22,461 nt of DNA, taken from assembly GCA_016933985.1 (NCBI GenBank), contig JAFGTU010000264.1:1-22461 (forward strand). Direction: 5' to 3'. The notes under the pieces are model-generated. The model was not told the origin of the DNA and made no database searches. It saw only the letters and a program-made list of their open reading frames with translations. Below, in pieces: positions 8,447 through 15,379 of this stretch. Both the position numbers and the translations under genes were made by a program. The number at the start of each line of letters is the position of its first letter. Within the stretch, counting starts at the first letter, position 1. Origin of the DNA: Sedimentisphaerales bacterium. GTDB lineage: Bacteria > Planctomycetota > Phycisphaerae > Sedimentisphaerales > Anaerobacaceae.

Positions 8447-8474
8447 TTGACTTCTTCGCTGCATCGTGTACAGT
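8447..8474 (+). promoter_or_regulatory. Sigma-70-like promoter for the PEP-CTERM gene
   Basis: TTGACT (8447-8452) and TACAGT (8469-8474) are separated by 16 bases. Transcription would start near 8481 and produce a leader of about 160 nt containing the inverted repeats at 8509-8619. Confidence 0.45.
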
Positions 8475-8508
8475 AGAGAATGGTCACGGAAGTGCGACGA
8501 GAAGTTGT

Positions 8509-8619
8509 TCGCCAACCTGCCAGCCTGGAGGGCAATCGAAAGCTGTGGCGACCAAAAAGTGTACTGCGGCCTTAGTATGCCAAAACCCGCTTGTGACAGC
8601 AGGCTTTTGGCGAAAGGCC
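8509..8619 (+). promoter_or_regulatory. Candidate structured 5' leader RNA
   Basis: Three stems can be drawn directly. TCGCCA (8509-8514) pairs with TGGCGA (8546-8551), with an inner CAGC/GCTG (8521-8524 with 8542-8545). GGCCTT (8568-8573) pairs with AAGGCC (8614-8619). Enclosed within the latter, GCCAAAA (8579-8585) pairs with TTTTGGC (8605-8611) and continues through CC/GG and GCT/AGC to a six-base loop. The element ends about 11 bases before the ribosome-binding site of the PEP-CTERM gene. No run of T follows, so it is not an intrinsic terminator. It does not match a riboswitch class that I recognise. It may be a regulatory or stabilising leader. Confidence 0.4.
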
Positions 8620-8641
8620 CTGACAATTCGAGGTGGATGTG

Positions 8642-9160
8642 ATGAAAAAGCGATTTTGTGCGGCGGTGTTCTTTATGGTCTGGTTGGGTGGTTCCTGTTT
8701 TGGAGCGATAACCCAGATTTGGTATCAAAGCTTCGATGTTGGCGAAGGACGATGGCAATACGAATACTCGGTGCAAAACATCAGCTTGCCATCGCCCATT
8801 AAGGAGTTTACGATATGGTTCGATTACGGGGCCTATGACAATCTCGTGATTGAGACCACCGGTCCGCTCACGGACGAGTGGGAAGAGGTAGTCTGGCAGC
8901 CAGAACCAGTTTTGCTCGATGACGGTGGGTATGATGCAGAAGCGTTAGGAGATGGTGTTAGTGTCGGAATTGACAAGGTAGGTGTTTTTGTAGTCAGTTT
9001 CGACTGGCTTGGCGTCGGCGAGCCGGGTCCCCAGCTCTATGAGATCATTAACCCAGTCTCGCTCGAGACGATTGATTCGGGAATGACCAGGCTCATACCC
9101 GAACCTGCGACGCTGCTGTTTCTCGCCATAGGGGGACTGATTTTGAAAAGAGAAGCTTAG
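8642..9160 (+). CDS. PEP-CTERM sorting-domain protein, exported
   Basis: A 172-residue exported protein. The ATG at 8642 has GAGGTGG five bases upstream; a GTG at 8633 in the same frame overlaps that site and is less likely. Residues 1-22 are a signal peptide ending GSCFG. The middle is acidic and aromatic (for example FDYGAYDNLVIETTG, EWEEVVWQPEPVLLDDGGYD), beta-rich in character, with no catalytic motif. The tail IPEPATLLFLAIGGLILKR is a complete PEP-CTERM signal: Pro-Glu-Pro, hydrophobic helix, basic end. In known systems such tails are recognised by an exosortase; none is encoded here. The function of the body is unknown. Confidence 0.88.
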   Translation: MKKRFCAAVFFMVWLGGSCFGAITQIWYQSFDVGEGRWQYEYSVQNISLPSPIKEFTIWFDYGAYDNLVIETTGPLTDEWEEVVWQPEPVLLDDGGYDAEALGDGVSVGIDKVGVFVVSFDWLGVGEPGPQLYEIINPVSLETIDSGMTRLIPEPATLLFLAIGGLILKREA

Positions 9161-9312
9161 CCCCAGAGAACGATGTCGACGAGTAGGCAAAACAAGAGTG
9201 ACTAAAGTGACCCAAAGGGAGCTGAAGGAACTATAGCGAACTCCACGCCTTAGATGCTTCTTTTTGTCTTACCGTTTTGGTGGTGAGAGACAATGACGAA
9301 GAAAGGACGAAG

Positions 9313-11574
9313 ATGAAGGCAAGAAGAAGTCTGAAAATCGCATTGGGCACAGCACAATTCCTGTTAGGGATTGGAATACAAGCTCAGGCAGCTTCAATAG
9401 TCGGCTGGGGAGACCTGATTGTGGATAGCCTTGAGCTTGCCCGAGAAAACCACACTGCCATTTCGGCAGGAGGCGGCCACAGTCTTGCCTTGTGCTGGGA
9501 TGGGACTATAGTCGGGTGGGGCTACAACGCCCGCGGTGAGGCGACCCCTCCTCCAGGTAGTAATTACATTGCCATAGCCGCAGGAGGGGGTCATTCAGTT
9601 GCCTTAAGATCCGACGGCTCTATCGTCGGCTGGGGATCCAATTATCACGGTCAAGCGATAGCGCCCCATGGCAACGACTTTATCGCAATCACCGCAGGAG
9701 CGAATCACAGTCTCGGCCTGCGCTCAGACGGCACAATAGTCGGTTGGGGAAGCAACAATGACTATTGGGGAGAATGGGCTGGTCAAGCGACCCCACCTCC
9801 GGGAAATAATTATATCGCTATAGCCGCAGGATCGTGGCATTCGCTGGCCTTAAAATCTGATGGGTCTATCGTCGGGTGGGGGGCGGACTATTATGGTCAG
9901 GCGACCCCTCCTTCAGGTAATGATTACATTGCGATAGCCGCAGGAGCGGGGCATTCACTTGCCTTAAGATCCGACGGCTCTATTGTCGGGTGGGGGTCGA
10001 ATTATTCTGGTCGGGCGACCCCCCCTGGCGGAAACGACTTTGTCGCTATCGCCGCAGGCTCGCTTCACAGTATCGCCCTGCGCTCGGACGGCACAATAGT
10101 GGGTTGGGGAAGCAACTATGACTATTGGGGAGAGTGGGCTGGTCAGGCGACTCCGCCTGTTGGCGATAACTTCGTGCGCATAGCGACAGGAAACTACAAC
10201 AGTCTCGCCTTGCGCTCGGACGGCACAGTAGTTGGCTGGGGCGAAAACGATTATGGTCAGACAGCTCCGGCCGCTGGATATGATTTCGTCGCTATGGCAG
10301 CAGGGGGTACGTTCAGTCTTGCTTTGCGCTCGGGAGGTGGAATTGTAGGGTGGGGCCGAGACGCAAGCGGTCAGGCGACTCCGCCTGTTGGCGATAACTT
10401 CATCCGCATAGCGGCGGGAGACTACTTCAGTCTCGCCTTGCGCTCGGACGGCAGTGTTGTTGGCTGGGGCGACAATAGGTATGGTCAGACAACGCCCCCT
10501 TTGCACAATGATTTCATCGCCGTATCAGCAGGAGGCTGGCACAGTCTTGGCTTGCGCCTGGATGGCGCTGTTGTCGGGTGGGGTAACGACGAGTATGGTC
10601 AGGCGACGCCCCCTTCTGCTAATGATTTTATCGCCATAGCAGCAGGAAGTAACCATAGCCTTGCCCTTGGCTCAGACGGGGTGGTTGTCGGCTGGGGAAG
10701 TAACGTTGACAATTCGGGAAAATGGAGTGGTCAGGCGATTCCGCCTGCTGAAGGCCATTTTGTCGCCATTGCTGCTGGCAGGTATCATAGTCTTGGCCTT
10801 CGTTACGACGGCTCTATAGTCGGCTGGGGCTACAACGCCCACGGTCAGGCGACGCCGCCTGGCGGAGATGATCATATCGCCATAACCGCAGGATGGCTTC
10901 ATTCACTGGCACTAAAGTCCGACGGATCTATCGTCGGCTGGGGGGGAACCGATCAGACAGGTACGCCCCCTTCGGGTAACAGTTTTGTCGCCATAGTGGC
11001 CGGTCAACTGCATAGCCTTGCACTTAAGGCAACAAGGCCGCAGATACGGGTTGTAAACAAGAAGCGGCGACTCGACATCGGCAAGATGGTATTTGAATAT
11101 GACTGTACCGTTAGCTTTGAGAATTTGTGGGATATTGCGATAAGAAACTTGCGAGTCGAGATGATAGGCGTGCCTGCGAATATGACTTTGATCGATCCCA
11201 TAGCCACCTTCGACGACGAGGCGGTTTCTGAAAAAGGCTGGGTTACCAGCACCGACACGTGCACTTTTGAGGTTGACCGTTCCCAGCCAATCGATCCCGA
11301 CCAGATAGTCTGGAAGGTGCGGTGTGAAAAGGTGATCACCGGCCAGCAGATGGAGTTGACGATCACGGGCGTTGAGTCTGCGGCTTCATCAAATGCTGCC
11401 GGCGGTTTTCTGATGTTTGATGAACCGGCTGATTTTGGTGATATAGCTGGGTTGGGGGGCAACTGGCTGTGGAGAGGTATAAAAGGCGGCGTAGCTGAAG
11501 ATGTAGATCAGGACGGTACTGTTAATCTTAGAGACTTCGCTCGTTTGGCCGAAGACTGGCTCGGCAGCCGGTGA
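9313..11574 (+). CDS. Exported RCC1-like 14-repeat protein with dockerin/EF-hand-like tail
   Basis: A 753-residue secreted protein. The ATG at 9313 has AAAGGA about six bases upstream; an in-frame GTG at 9277 would add an odd charged leader. Residues 1-26 are a signal peptide ending AQA. Fourteen repeats of about 38 residues follow (pattern SIVGWGxNxxGQATPPxG, then NDFIAIAAGxxHSLALRSDG), the RCC1/regulator-of-condensation type that folds into seven-bladed propellers. Fourteen equals two propellers. Repeats 4, 7 and 12 are six residues longer, with an insert such as DYWGEWAGQ. After the repeats comes a beta-rich domain of about 140 residues, then DVDQDGTVNLRDFARLAEDW, a single calcium-binding-type loop common at the end of exported planctomycete proteins. 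Function unknown, perhaps cell-surface binding. Confidence 0.9.
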   Translation: MKARRSLKIALGTAQFLLGIGIQAQAASIVGWGDLIVDSLELARENHTAISAGGGHSLALCWDGTIVGWGYNARGEATPPPGSNYIAIAAGGGHSVALRSDGSIVGWGSNYHGQAIAPHGNDFIAITAGANHSLGLRSDGTIVGWGSNNDYWGEWAGQATPPPGNNYIAIAAGSWHSLALKSDGSIVGWGADYYGQATPPSGNDYIAIAAGAGHSLALRSDGSIVGWGSNYSGRATPPGGNDFVAIAAGSLHSIALRSDGTIVGWGSNYDYWGEWAGQATPPVGDNFVRIATGNYNSLALRSDGTVVGWGENDYGQTAPAAGYDFVAMAAGGTFSLALRSGGGIVGWGRDASGQATPPVGDNFIRIAAGDYFSLALRSDGSVVGWGDNRYGQTTPPLHNDFIAVSAGGWHSLGLRLDGAVVGWGNDEYGQATPPSANDFIAIAAGSNHSLALGSDGVVVGWGSNVDNSGKWSGQAIPPAEGHFVAIAAGRYHSLGLRYDGSIVGWGYNAHGQATPPGGDDHIAITAGWLHSLALKSDGSIVGWGGTDQTGTPPSGNSFVAIVAGQLHSLALKATRPQIRVVNKKRRLDIGKMVFEYDCTVSFENLWDIAIRNLRVEMIGVPANMTLIDPIATFDDEAVSEKGWVTSTDTCTFEVDRSQPIDPDQIVWKVRCEKVITGQQMELTITGVESAASSNAAGGFLMFDEPADFGDIAGLGGNWLWRGIKGGVAEDVDQDGTVNLRDFARLAEDWLGSR
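9394..11032 (+). repeat. 14 tandem RCC1-type repeats with 114-bp base period and larger duplications
   Basis: The DNA repeats with a 114-bp unit (132 bp where the six-residue insert is present). A 360-bp super-period is visible: the 23 bases at 9601-9623 recur exactly at 9961-9983, and the inserted repeat starting near 9721 recurs near 10081 with few changes. A second duplication has a 228-bp period: the block at 10141 (ggtcaggcgactccgcctgt) recurs exactly at 10369. These fit recent unequal recombination inside the gene. Confidence 0.88.
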
Positions 11575-11593
11575 CTTTAATACTCCTGCCGAG
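11560..11593. terminator. Possible shared terminator between convergent genes
   Basis: CTCGGCAG (11560-11567) and CTGCCGAG (11586-11593) are a perfect eight-base inverted repeat with an 18-base loop that contains the stop codon of the RCC1-like gene. It lies exactly between that gene and the convergent cupin gene. Neither side has a clear T run, so it is at best an atypical terminator. Confidence 0.3.
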
Positions 11594-11606
11594 TGGATGG
11601 TTATTG

Positions 11607-12110
11607 TTAGGGTGTTAGGCGGAGGATTAGGTCTTTTTGCGTGGGGTATATTCTTAGGAGGGATTGTCTGTCTGCGGGGTCGAAGTCTTTGAAGTCGAAG
11701 GCGGGGGCCATTGTTGTTCCCATCAGGGCGAATTTGCCGCCGGGGTTTAAGAAGCAGCCCTGCCAGGTTCCGGCGGGGACGGTTGTTTGGAGTTTTTGGC
11801 CGGCCTGGATGCCTTGGCCTAAGGTTATCAGGTCATGCGAGCCGTCGGGGCGCAGTTGGAGCATTGTTACCGGATCGCCCAAGTAGAAGTGCCAGACTTC
11901 GTCGCTCTTTAGCCTGTGCAGTCTGGAAAACGTGTCGAGCGTGAGCATATAAAGGATAGCCGAGCCGAAGCTTCGCGGCCCGTCGTAGCGGTCGGGCAGA
12001 TTTTCGCGGGCTATCCGCTCGGTGGAGCGGTAGGTCTCGACGTAGTATCCCCCCTCGCCTTCCAGCGGCTTCATCCCGAACATTTCGATTATCTGCTTCG
12101 CCGTTATCAT
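11607..12110 (-). CDS. Cupin_5 (DUF985) family protein
   Basis: A 167-residue single-domain cupin, typical length for the family related to yeast YML079w. Visible features are EGGYYVETYRS near residue 18, the first cupin motif with FSRLHRLKSDEVWHFYLGDP (His65, Glu71, His74 as probable ligand-pocket residues), VTMLQLRPDG, then PAGTWQGC (113-120) and a C-terminal APAFDFKDFDPADR. The biochemical role of this family is not well established; small-molecule or metal binding is inferred from the fold. The start at 12110 lacks a strong ribosome-binding site. The gene is convergent with the RCC1-like gene and divergent from uvrA. The family is certain, the function is not. Confidence 0.85.
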   Translation of the reverse strand: MITAKQIIEMFGMKPLEGEGGYYVETYRSTERIARENLPDRYDGPRSFGSAILYMLTLDTFSRLHRLKSDEVWHFYLGDPVTMLQLRPDGSHDLITLGQGIQAGQKLQTTVPAGTWQGCFLNPGGKFALMGTTMAPAFDFKDFDPADRQSLLRIYPTQKDLILRLTP

Positions 12111-12306
12111 TGCCGGCCGCCTGCTTACTATTGCCTATCGCGTATTGGACGGAGCCATCCCCCCCTTAGGGGAGGCTGCCACCCTGTCTATTTCTTCGCA
12201 TTGCGTGCCCCATAAAGAGGGTGCGGCGCCGGCATACACCTTAGAATTTAAGGCTTTGCGGGGTCTGTGTCGAGGACTTTGCGGTTACGCGCCTGCAAAT
12301 AAACGG

Positions 12307-12335
12307 TTTACCTGGGGACGACGTTTTGGTACAAT
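12307..12335 (+). promoter_or_regulatory. Sigma-70-like promoter of uvrA
   Basis: TTTACC (12307-12312) and TACAAT (12330-12335) are 17 bases apart (four and five of six matches). A start near 12342 gives a leader of about 56 nt ahead of the uvrA ATG. No LexA-type inverted repeat was recognised around it. The rest of the 12111-12397 gap holds nothing else that I can support. Confidence 0.5.
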
Positions 12336-12397
12336 ACAAAGTTTGTGTTTGAGCCGGTTTTTCAACTGAGTATGGTTGGGGCGACGAAACAAGGGGT

Positions 12398-15268
12398 ATG
12401 GCAAAGAAGGCTTCAAAAGCTATTAAGATAACCGGTGCGGCCGAGCACAATCTCAAGAATATCAGCCTCGACATCCCGCGCGATATGATGGTTGTTATTA
12501 CGGGGATAAGCGGCTCGGGCAAAAGCTCGCTTGCTTTCGATACGGTCTATGCCGAGGGACGGAGGAAGTACGTCGAGTCGCTCAGCGCGTACGCCCGGCA
12601 ATTCCTTGAGCAGATGCAAAAGCCCGCGGTATCGGATATTACGGGCCTGCCGCCGACGATTGCGATTGAGCAGCGTCACGCCGGGAGCAATCCCCGTTCG
12701 ACCGTTGCCACGACGACGGAGATATACGACTATTTCCGGGTGCTCTTTGCGCGTGCGGGTCAGCCGCACTGCTGGGTGTGCGGGCAGGAGATTACGAGCC
12801 AACATTCTTCGCAGATTGTCGAGTCGATACTGAATAAGCCCGAGGGGACAAAGGTGCAGATTTGCGCACCGTTAGTGCGCGGCAAGAAGGGCGAGCACAA
12901 AGAGGTTTTCGCGGATATTCAGCGGGAGGGGTTTGTGCGCGTTCGGGTTGATGGCTCGATCTACGACGTGAGCCGAGGCGGCGGTGCGCCGCTGTTGGAT
13001 AAGAATAAAAAGCACGATATTGCGGCGGTCGTAGATAGGCTGATAATCAAGGAGGCGGTTCGCGTGCGGCTGGCCGATTCGGTCGAGACGGCGCTGAAAT
13101 TGGCCGACGGGATTTTATTGGCGCTGGTGCAGGAGCCGAATGGGGACAAGGCCGCTGCCGGCGAGACGGGCGACGACAAGTGGGAGGAGATCATATACAG
13201 CGAGAAGTTCGCCTGCTCGAAGCATCCGCAGGCGAGCCTGGAGGAGCTTTCGCCGAGGCTGTTCAGCTTCAACAGTCCTTACGGGGCGTGCAGGAGCTGC
13301 GACGGGCTGGGGACAATTCTGGAGTTCGATCCCGACCTGATAGTTCCAGACAAGGCCGTTTCGCTCGAGAGCGGGGCGGTCGATGCCTGGCGCAAGGGCG
13401 GCAAGAGAATGAATATATTCTACAATCGGCTGATTAAAAGGTTTTGCAGGAAGATGAATATCAGCAAGTCGATTCCGTTCGAGCAGATACCTAAGGAGTA
13501 CAGGGATATTCTGCTTTACGGGACGACGGAAGCGGACGAGGGCAGGTACGGCGTGTCATTCGAGGGCGTTATTCCGAACCTGACGAGGCGGTGGAAGAAT
13601 ACTGCCAGCGAATACGTTAAGGCCAGGCTGCACAGCTACTTATCCGAGCAGCCCTGCCAGAAGTGCGGCGGCGCCAGGCTTCGCCCGGAAGCGGTCGCTG
13701 TGAATGTGGGGGGCAAGAGCATAAATGAGCTGTCGCACATGAGTATTGAAGAGGCGCAGGGGTTCTTCGGGAAGCTGAAACTGGATAAGGAGAAGAGCAT
13801 TATTGCGGCGCAGGTTTTGAAGGAGATCAAGGCCCGGCTGAAGTTCATGGTGGACGTGGGGCTGGGCTATCTGACGCTGGATCGGATGAGCAGCACCCTG
13901 GCCGGCGGGGAGGCCCAGCGGATTCGGCTGGCGACGCAGGTGGGCAGCGGGCTGGTCGGCGTCTGTTACGTGCTTGACGAGCCGACGATCGGTCTGCATA
14001 AGCGCGATAACGACCGCCTCTTGGGGATACTCCAGCGGCTCAGCAAGCTCGGCAATACGGTTATCGTCGTCGAGCACGATGAGGATATCATCAAAAGTGC
14101 GGACCATATTATCGACATAGGGCCGGCGGCGGGCAAGCACGGCGGCGAGGTGGTTGCGCAGGGGATGGTTGAGGATATTGCGAATTGCGAAAGGTCGCTG
14201 ACGGGCGATTATCTCAGCGGCAGAAGGAGCATATCGCTGCCGACCAAGAGACGCAAATACAGTCTGAGGAAGTGCATCGAGGTGAGGGGCGCCGAGGAGA
14301 ACAACCTCAAGAGCATCGACGTGAAGTTTCCGCTCGGGGTATTTGTATGCGTCACGGGGGTATCGGGTTCGGGCAAGAGCACCCTGGTCAGCCGAATCCT
14401 GCTCAGGGCGCTGAGGCGGAGGCTGTATCAATCGCGGGAGCGGCCCGGCAGGCACAAGGACGTCCTAGGGACGGCCCAAATCGACAAAGTCATAGAGATA
14501 GACCAGTCGCCCATCGGAAAGACGCCTCGGAGCAATCCGGCGACATACACGGGGGTGTTTGACCTGATACGCAGGCTGTTTGCGATGACGCGCGAGGCGA
14601 AAATTCGCGGTTATAAGCCGGGGCGGTTCAGCTTTAACGTCAGGGGCGGACGATGTGAATACTGCATGGGCCAGGGAACGAAGAAGATCGAGATGCACTT
14701 TCTGCCGGACGTCTATGTTATATGCCAGAACTGCAAGGGCACGCGATTCAATCCGGAGACGCTCCAGGTGACGTATAAGGGCAAGAATATCGCGGAGGTA
14801 TTGGATATGCGGATTTCCGATGCGCTTGTCTTCTTTGCGAATTTCCCGAAGATTCTGCGCGTATTGCAGACTCTGGCGGACGTGGGCCTGGGCTATATGC
14901 AGCTTGGCCAGGCCTCGACGACTCTCTCAGGCGGCGAGGCGCAGCGGGTGAAGCTCTCGGCGGAGCTGGGCAAGGCGGCCACGGGACATACTTTTTACAT
15001 ACTGGATGAGCCGACGACGGGGCTGCACTTCGCGGATATTCACAACCTGCTCAACGTATTGGGTCGGCTGTGCGACATGGGCAATACGGTCGTGGTAATC
15101 GAGCATAACCTTGATGTTATCAAGATAGCGGACTATATTATAGACTTGGGTCCCGAGGGCGGCGATGCCGGCGGGCAGGTTGTGGTCTCAGGCGCGCCGG
15201 AGGAGATTGTTAAGAACAAGAAGAGTTATACGGCCAAGTATCTCAAGGATAAGTTGGAAGTGAGCTAA
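12398..15268 (+). CDS. uvrA: UvrA, excinuclease ABC subunit A
   Basis: DNA damage recognition ATPase of nucleotide excision repair; it forms a dimer that loads UvrB on lesions. The 956 residues are the normal length. First Walker A is GISGSGKS at 36-43, second is GVSGSGKS with Lys660. ABC signatures are STLAGGEAQR and STTLSGGEAQR, and the Walker B stretches read VCYVLDEPTIGLH and FYILDEPTTGLH. The first zinc module uses CWVCGQEI, then CSKH and the FNSPYGACRSCDGLG segment. The C-terminal zinc finger has Cys753, Cys756, Cys776 and Cys779. The ATG is preceded by AAGGGG. It has its own promoter and is followed by a repeat-rich gap, so it is probably monocistronic. No anomaly was seen. Confidence 0.98.
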   Translation: MAKKASKAIKITGAAEHNLKNISLDIPRDMMVVITGISGSGKSSLAFDTVYAEGRRKYVESLSAYARQFLEQMQKPAVSDITGLPPTIAIEQRHAGSNPRSTVATTTEIYDYFRVLFARAGQPHCWVCGQEITSQHSSQIVESILNKPEGTKVQICAPLVRGKKGEHKEVFADIQREGFVRVRVDGSIYDVSRGGGAPLLDKNKKHDIAAVVDRLIIKEAVRVRLADSVETALKLADGILLALVQEPNGDKAAAGETGDDKWEEIIYSEKFACSKHPQASLEELSPRLFSFNSPYGACRSCDGLGTILEFDPDLIVPDKAVSLESGAVDAWRKGGKRMNIFYNRLIKRFCRKMNISKSIPFEQIPKEYRDILLYGTTEADEGRYGVSFEGVIPNLTRRWKNTASEYVKARLHSYLSEQPCQKCGGARLRPEAVAVNVGGKSINELSHMSIEEAQGFFGKLKLDKEKSIIAAQVLKEIKARLKFMVDVGLGYLTLDRMSSTLAGGEAQRIRLATQVGSGLVGVCYVLDEPTIGLHKRDNDRLLGILQRLSKLGNTVIVVEHDEDIIKSADHIIDIGPAAGKHGGEVVAQGMVEDIANCERSLTGDYLSGRRSISLPTKRRKYSLRKCIEVRGAEENNLKSIDVKFPLGVFVCVTGVSGSGKSTLVSRILLRALRRRLYQSRERPGRHKDVLGTAQIDKVIEIDQSPIGKTPRSNPATYTGVFDLIRRLFAMTREAKIRGYKPGRFSFNVRGGRCEYCMGQGTKKIEMHFLPDVYVICQNCKGTRFNPETLQVTYKGKNIAEVLDMRISDALVFFANFPKILRVLQTLADVGLGYMQLGQASTTLSGGEAQRVKLSAELGKAATGHTFYILDEPTTGLHFADIHNLLNVLGRLCDMGNTVVVIEHNLDVIKIADYIIDLGPEGGDAGGQVVVSGAPEEIVKNKKSYTAKYLKDKLEVS

Positions 15269-15371
15269 AGTGCCTAAAATGAGCTAAAGTTGAAGAGGCA
15301 ATCCACAACTTTGGGCACTTCAGGCACTTTTAACTTTAGTCACTCTATACTTTAGGCAATTCAGATTTTAG
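15258..15371. repeat. Short-word inverted and tandem repeat downstream of uvrA
   Basis: The end of uvrA and the following gap consist of variants of one word. On the left, forward AGCTAAAGT occurs twice (15263-15271 and 15282-15290), with AGTGCCTAAA between. On the right are reverse-complement forms: ACTTTGGGC, ACTTCAGGC, ACTTTTA, ACTTTAGTC, ACTCTAT, ACTTTAGGC, ATTTTAGGC. AAAGTTG (15286-15292) and CAACTTT (15306-15312) form a perfect seven-base stem with a 13-base loop. The uvrA stop codon lies inside the array. The word ACTTTAGTCACT (15333-15344) recurs inverted at 9197-9208. Confidence 0.6.
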
Positions 15372-15379
15372 GCGCTTCT

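Larger units (their letters stand above)
8301..8641 (+). other. 341-bp intergenic region with short-word repeat, promoter and structured leader
   Basis: Just after the dehydrogenase stop come three related units, ACCGCCGAGG, CCGCAAGG and ACCGCAGAGG (8307-8334), a short-period intergenic repeat. A promoter follows at 8447-8474. Between its predicted start and the PEP-CTERM gene lie nested inverted repeats (8509-8619). A 134-codon plus-strand frame crosses this region but overlaps the PEP-CTERM gene out of frame and has no protein-like features. Confidence 0.5.

Noticed and set aside
15346..15351. TATACT as a -10 box for the flavoprotein operon
   Set aside because: It lies inside the short-word repeat, and no -35-like hexamer is found at 16-18 bases; the operon promoter remains unidentified.
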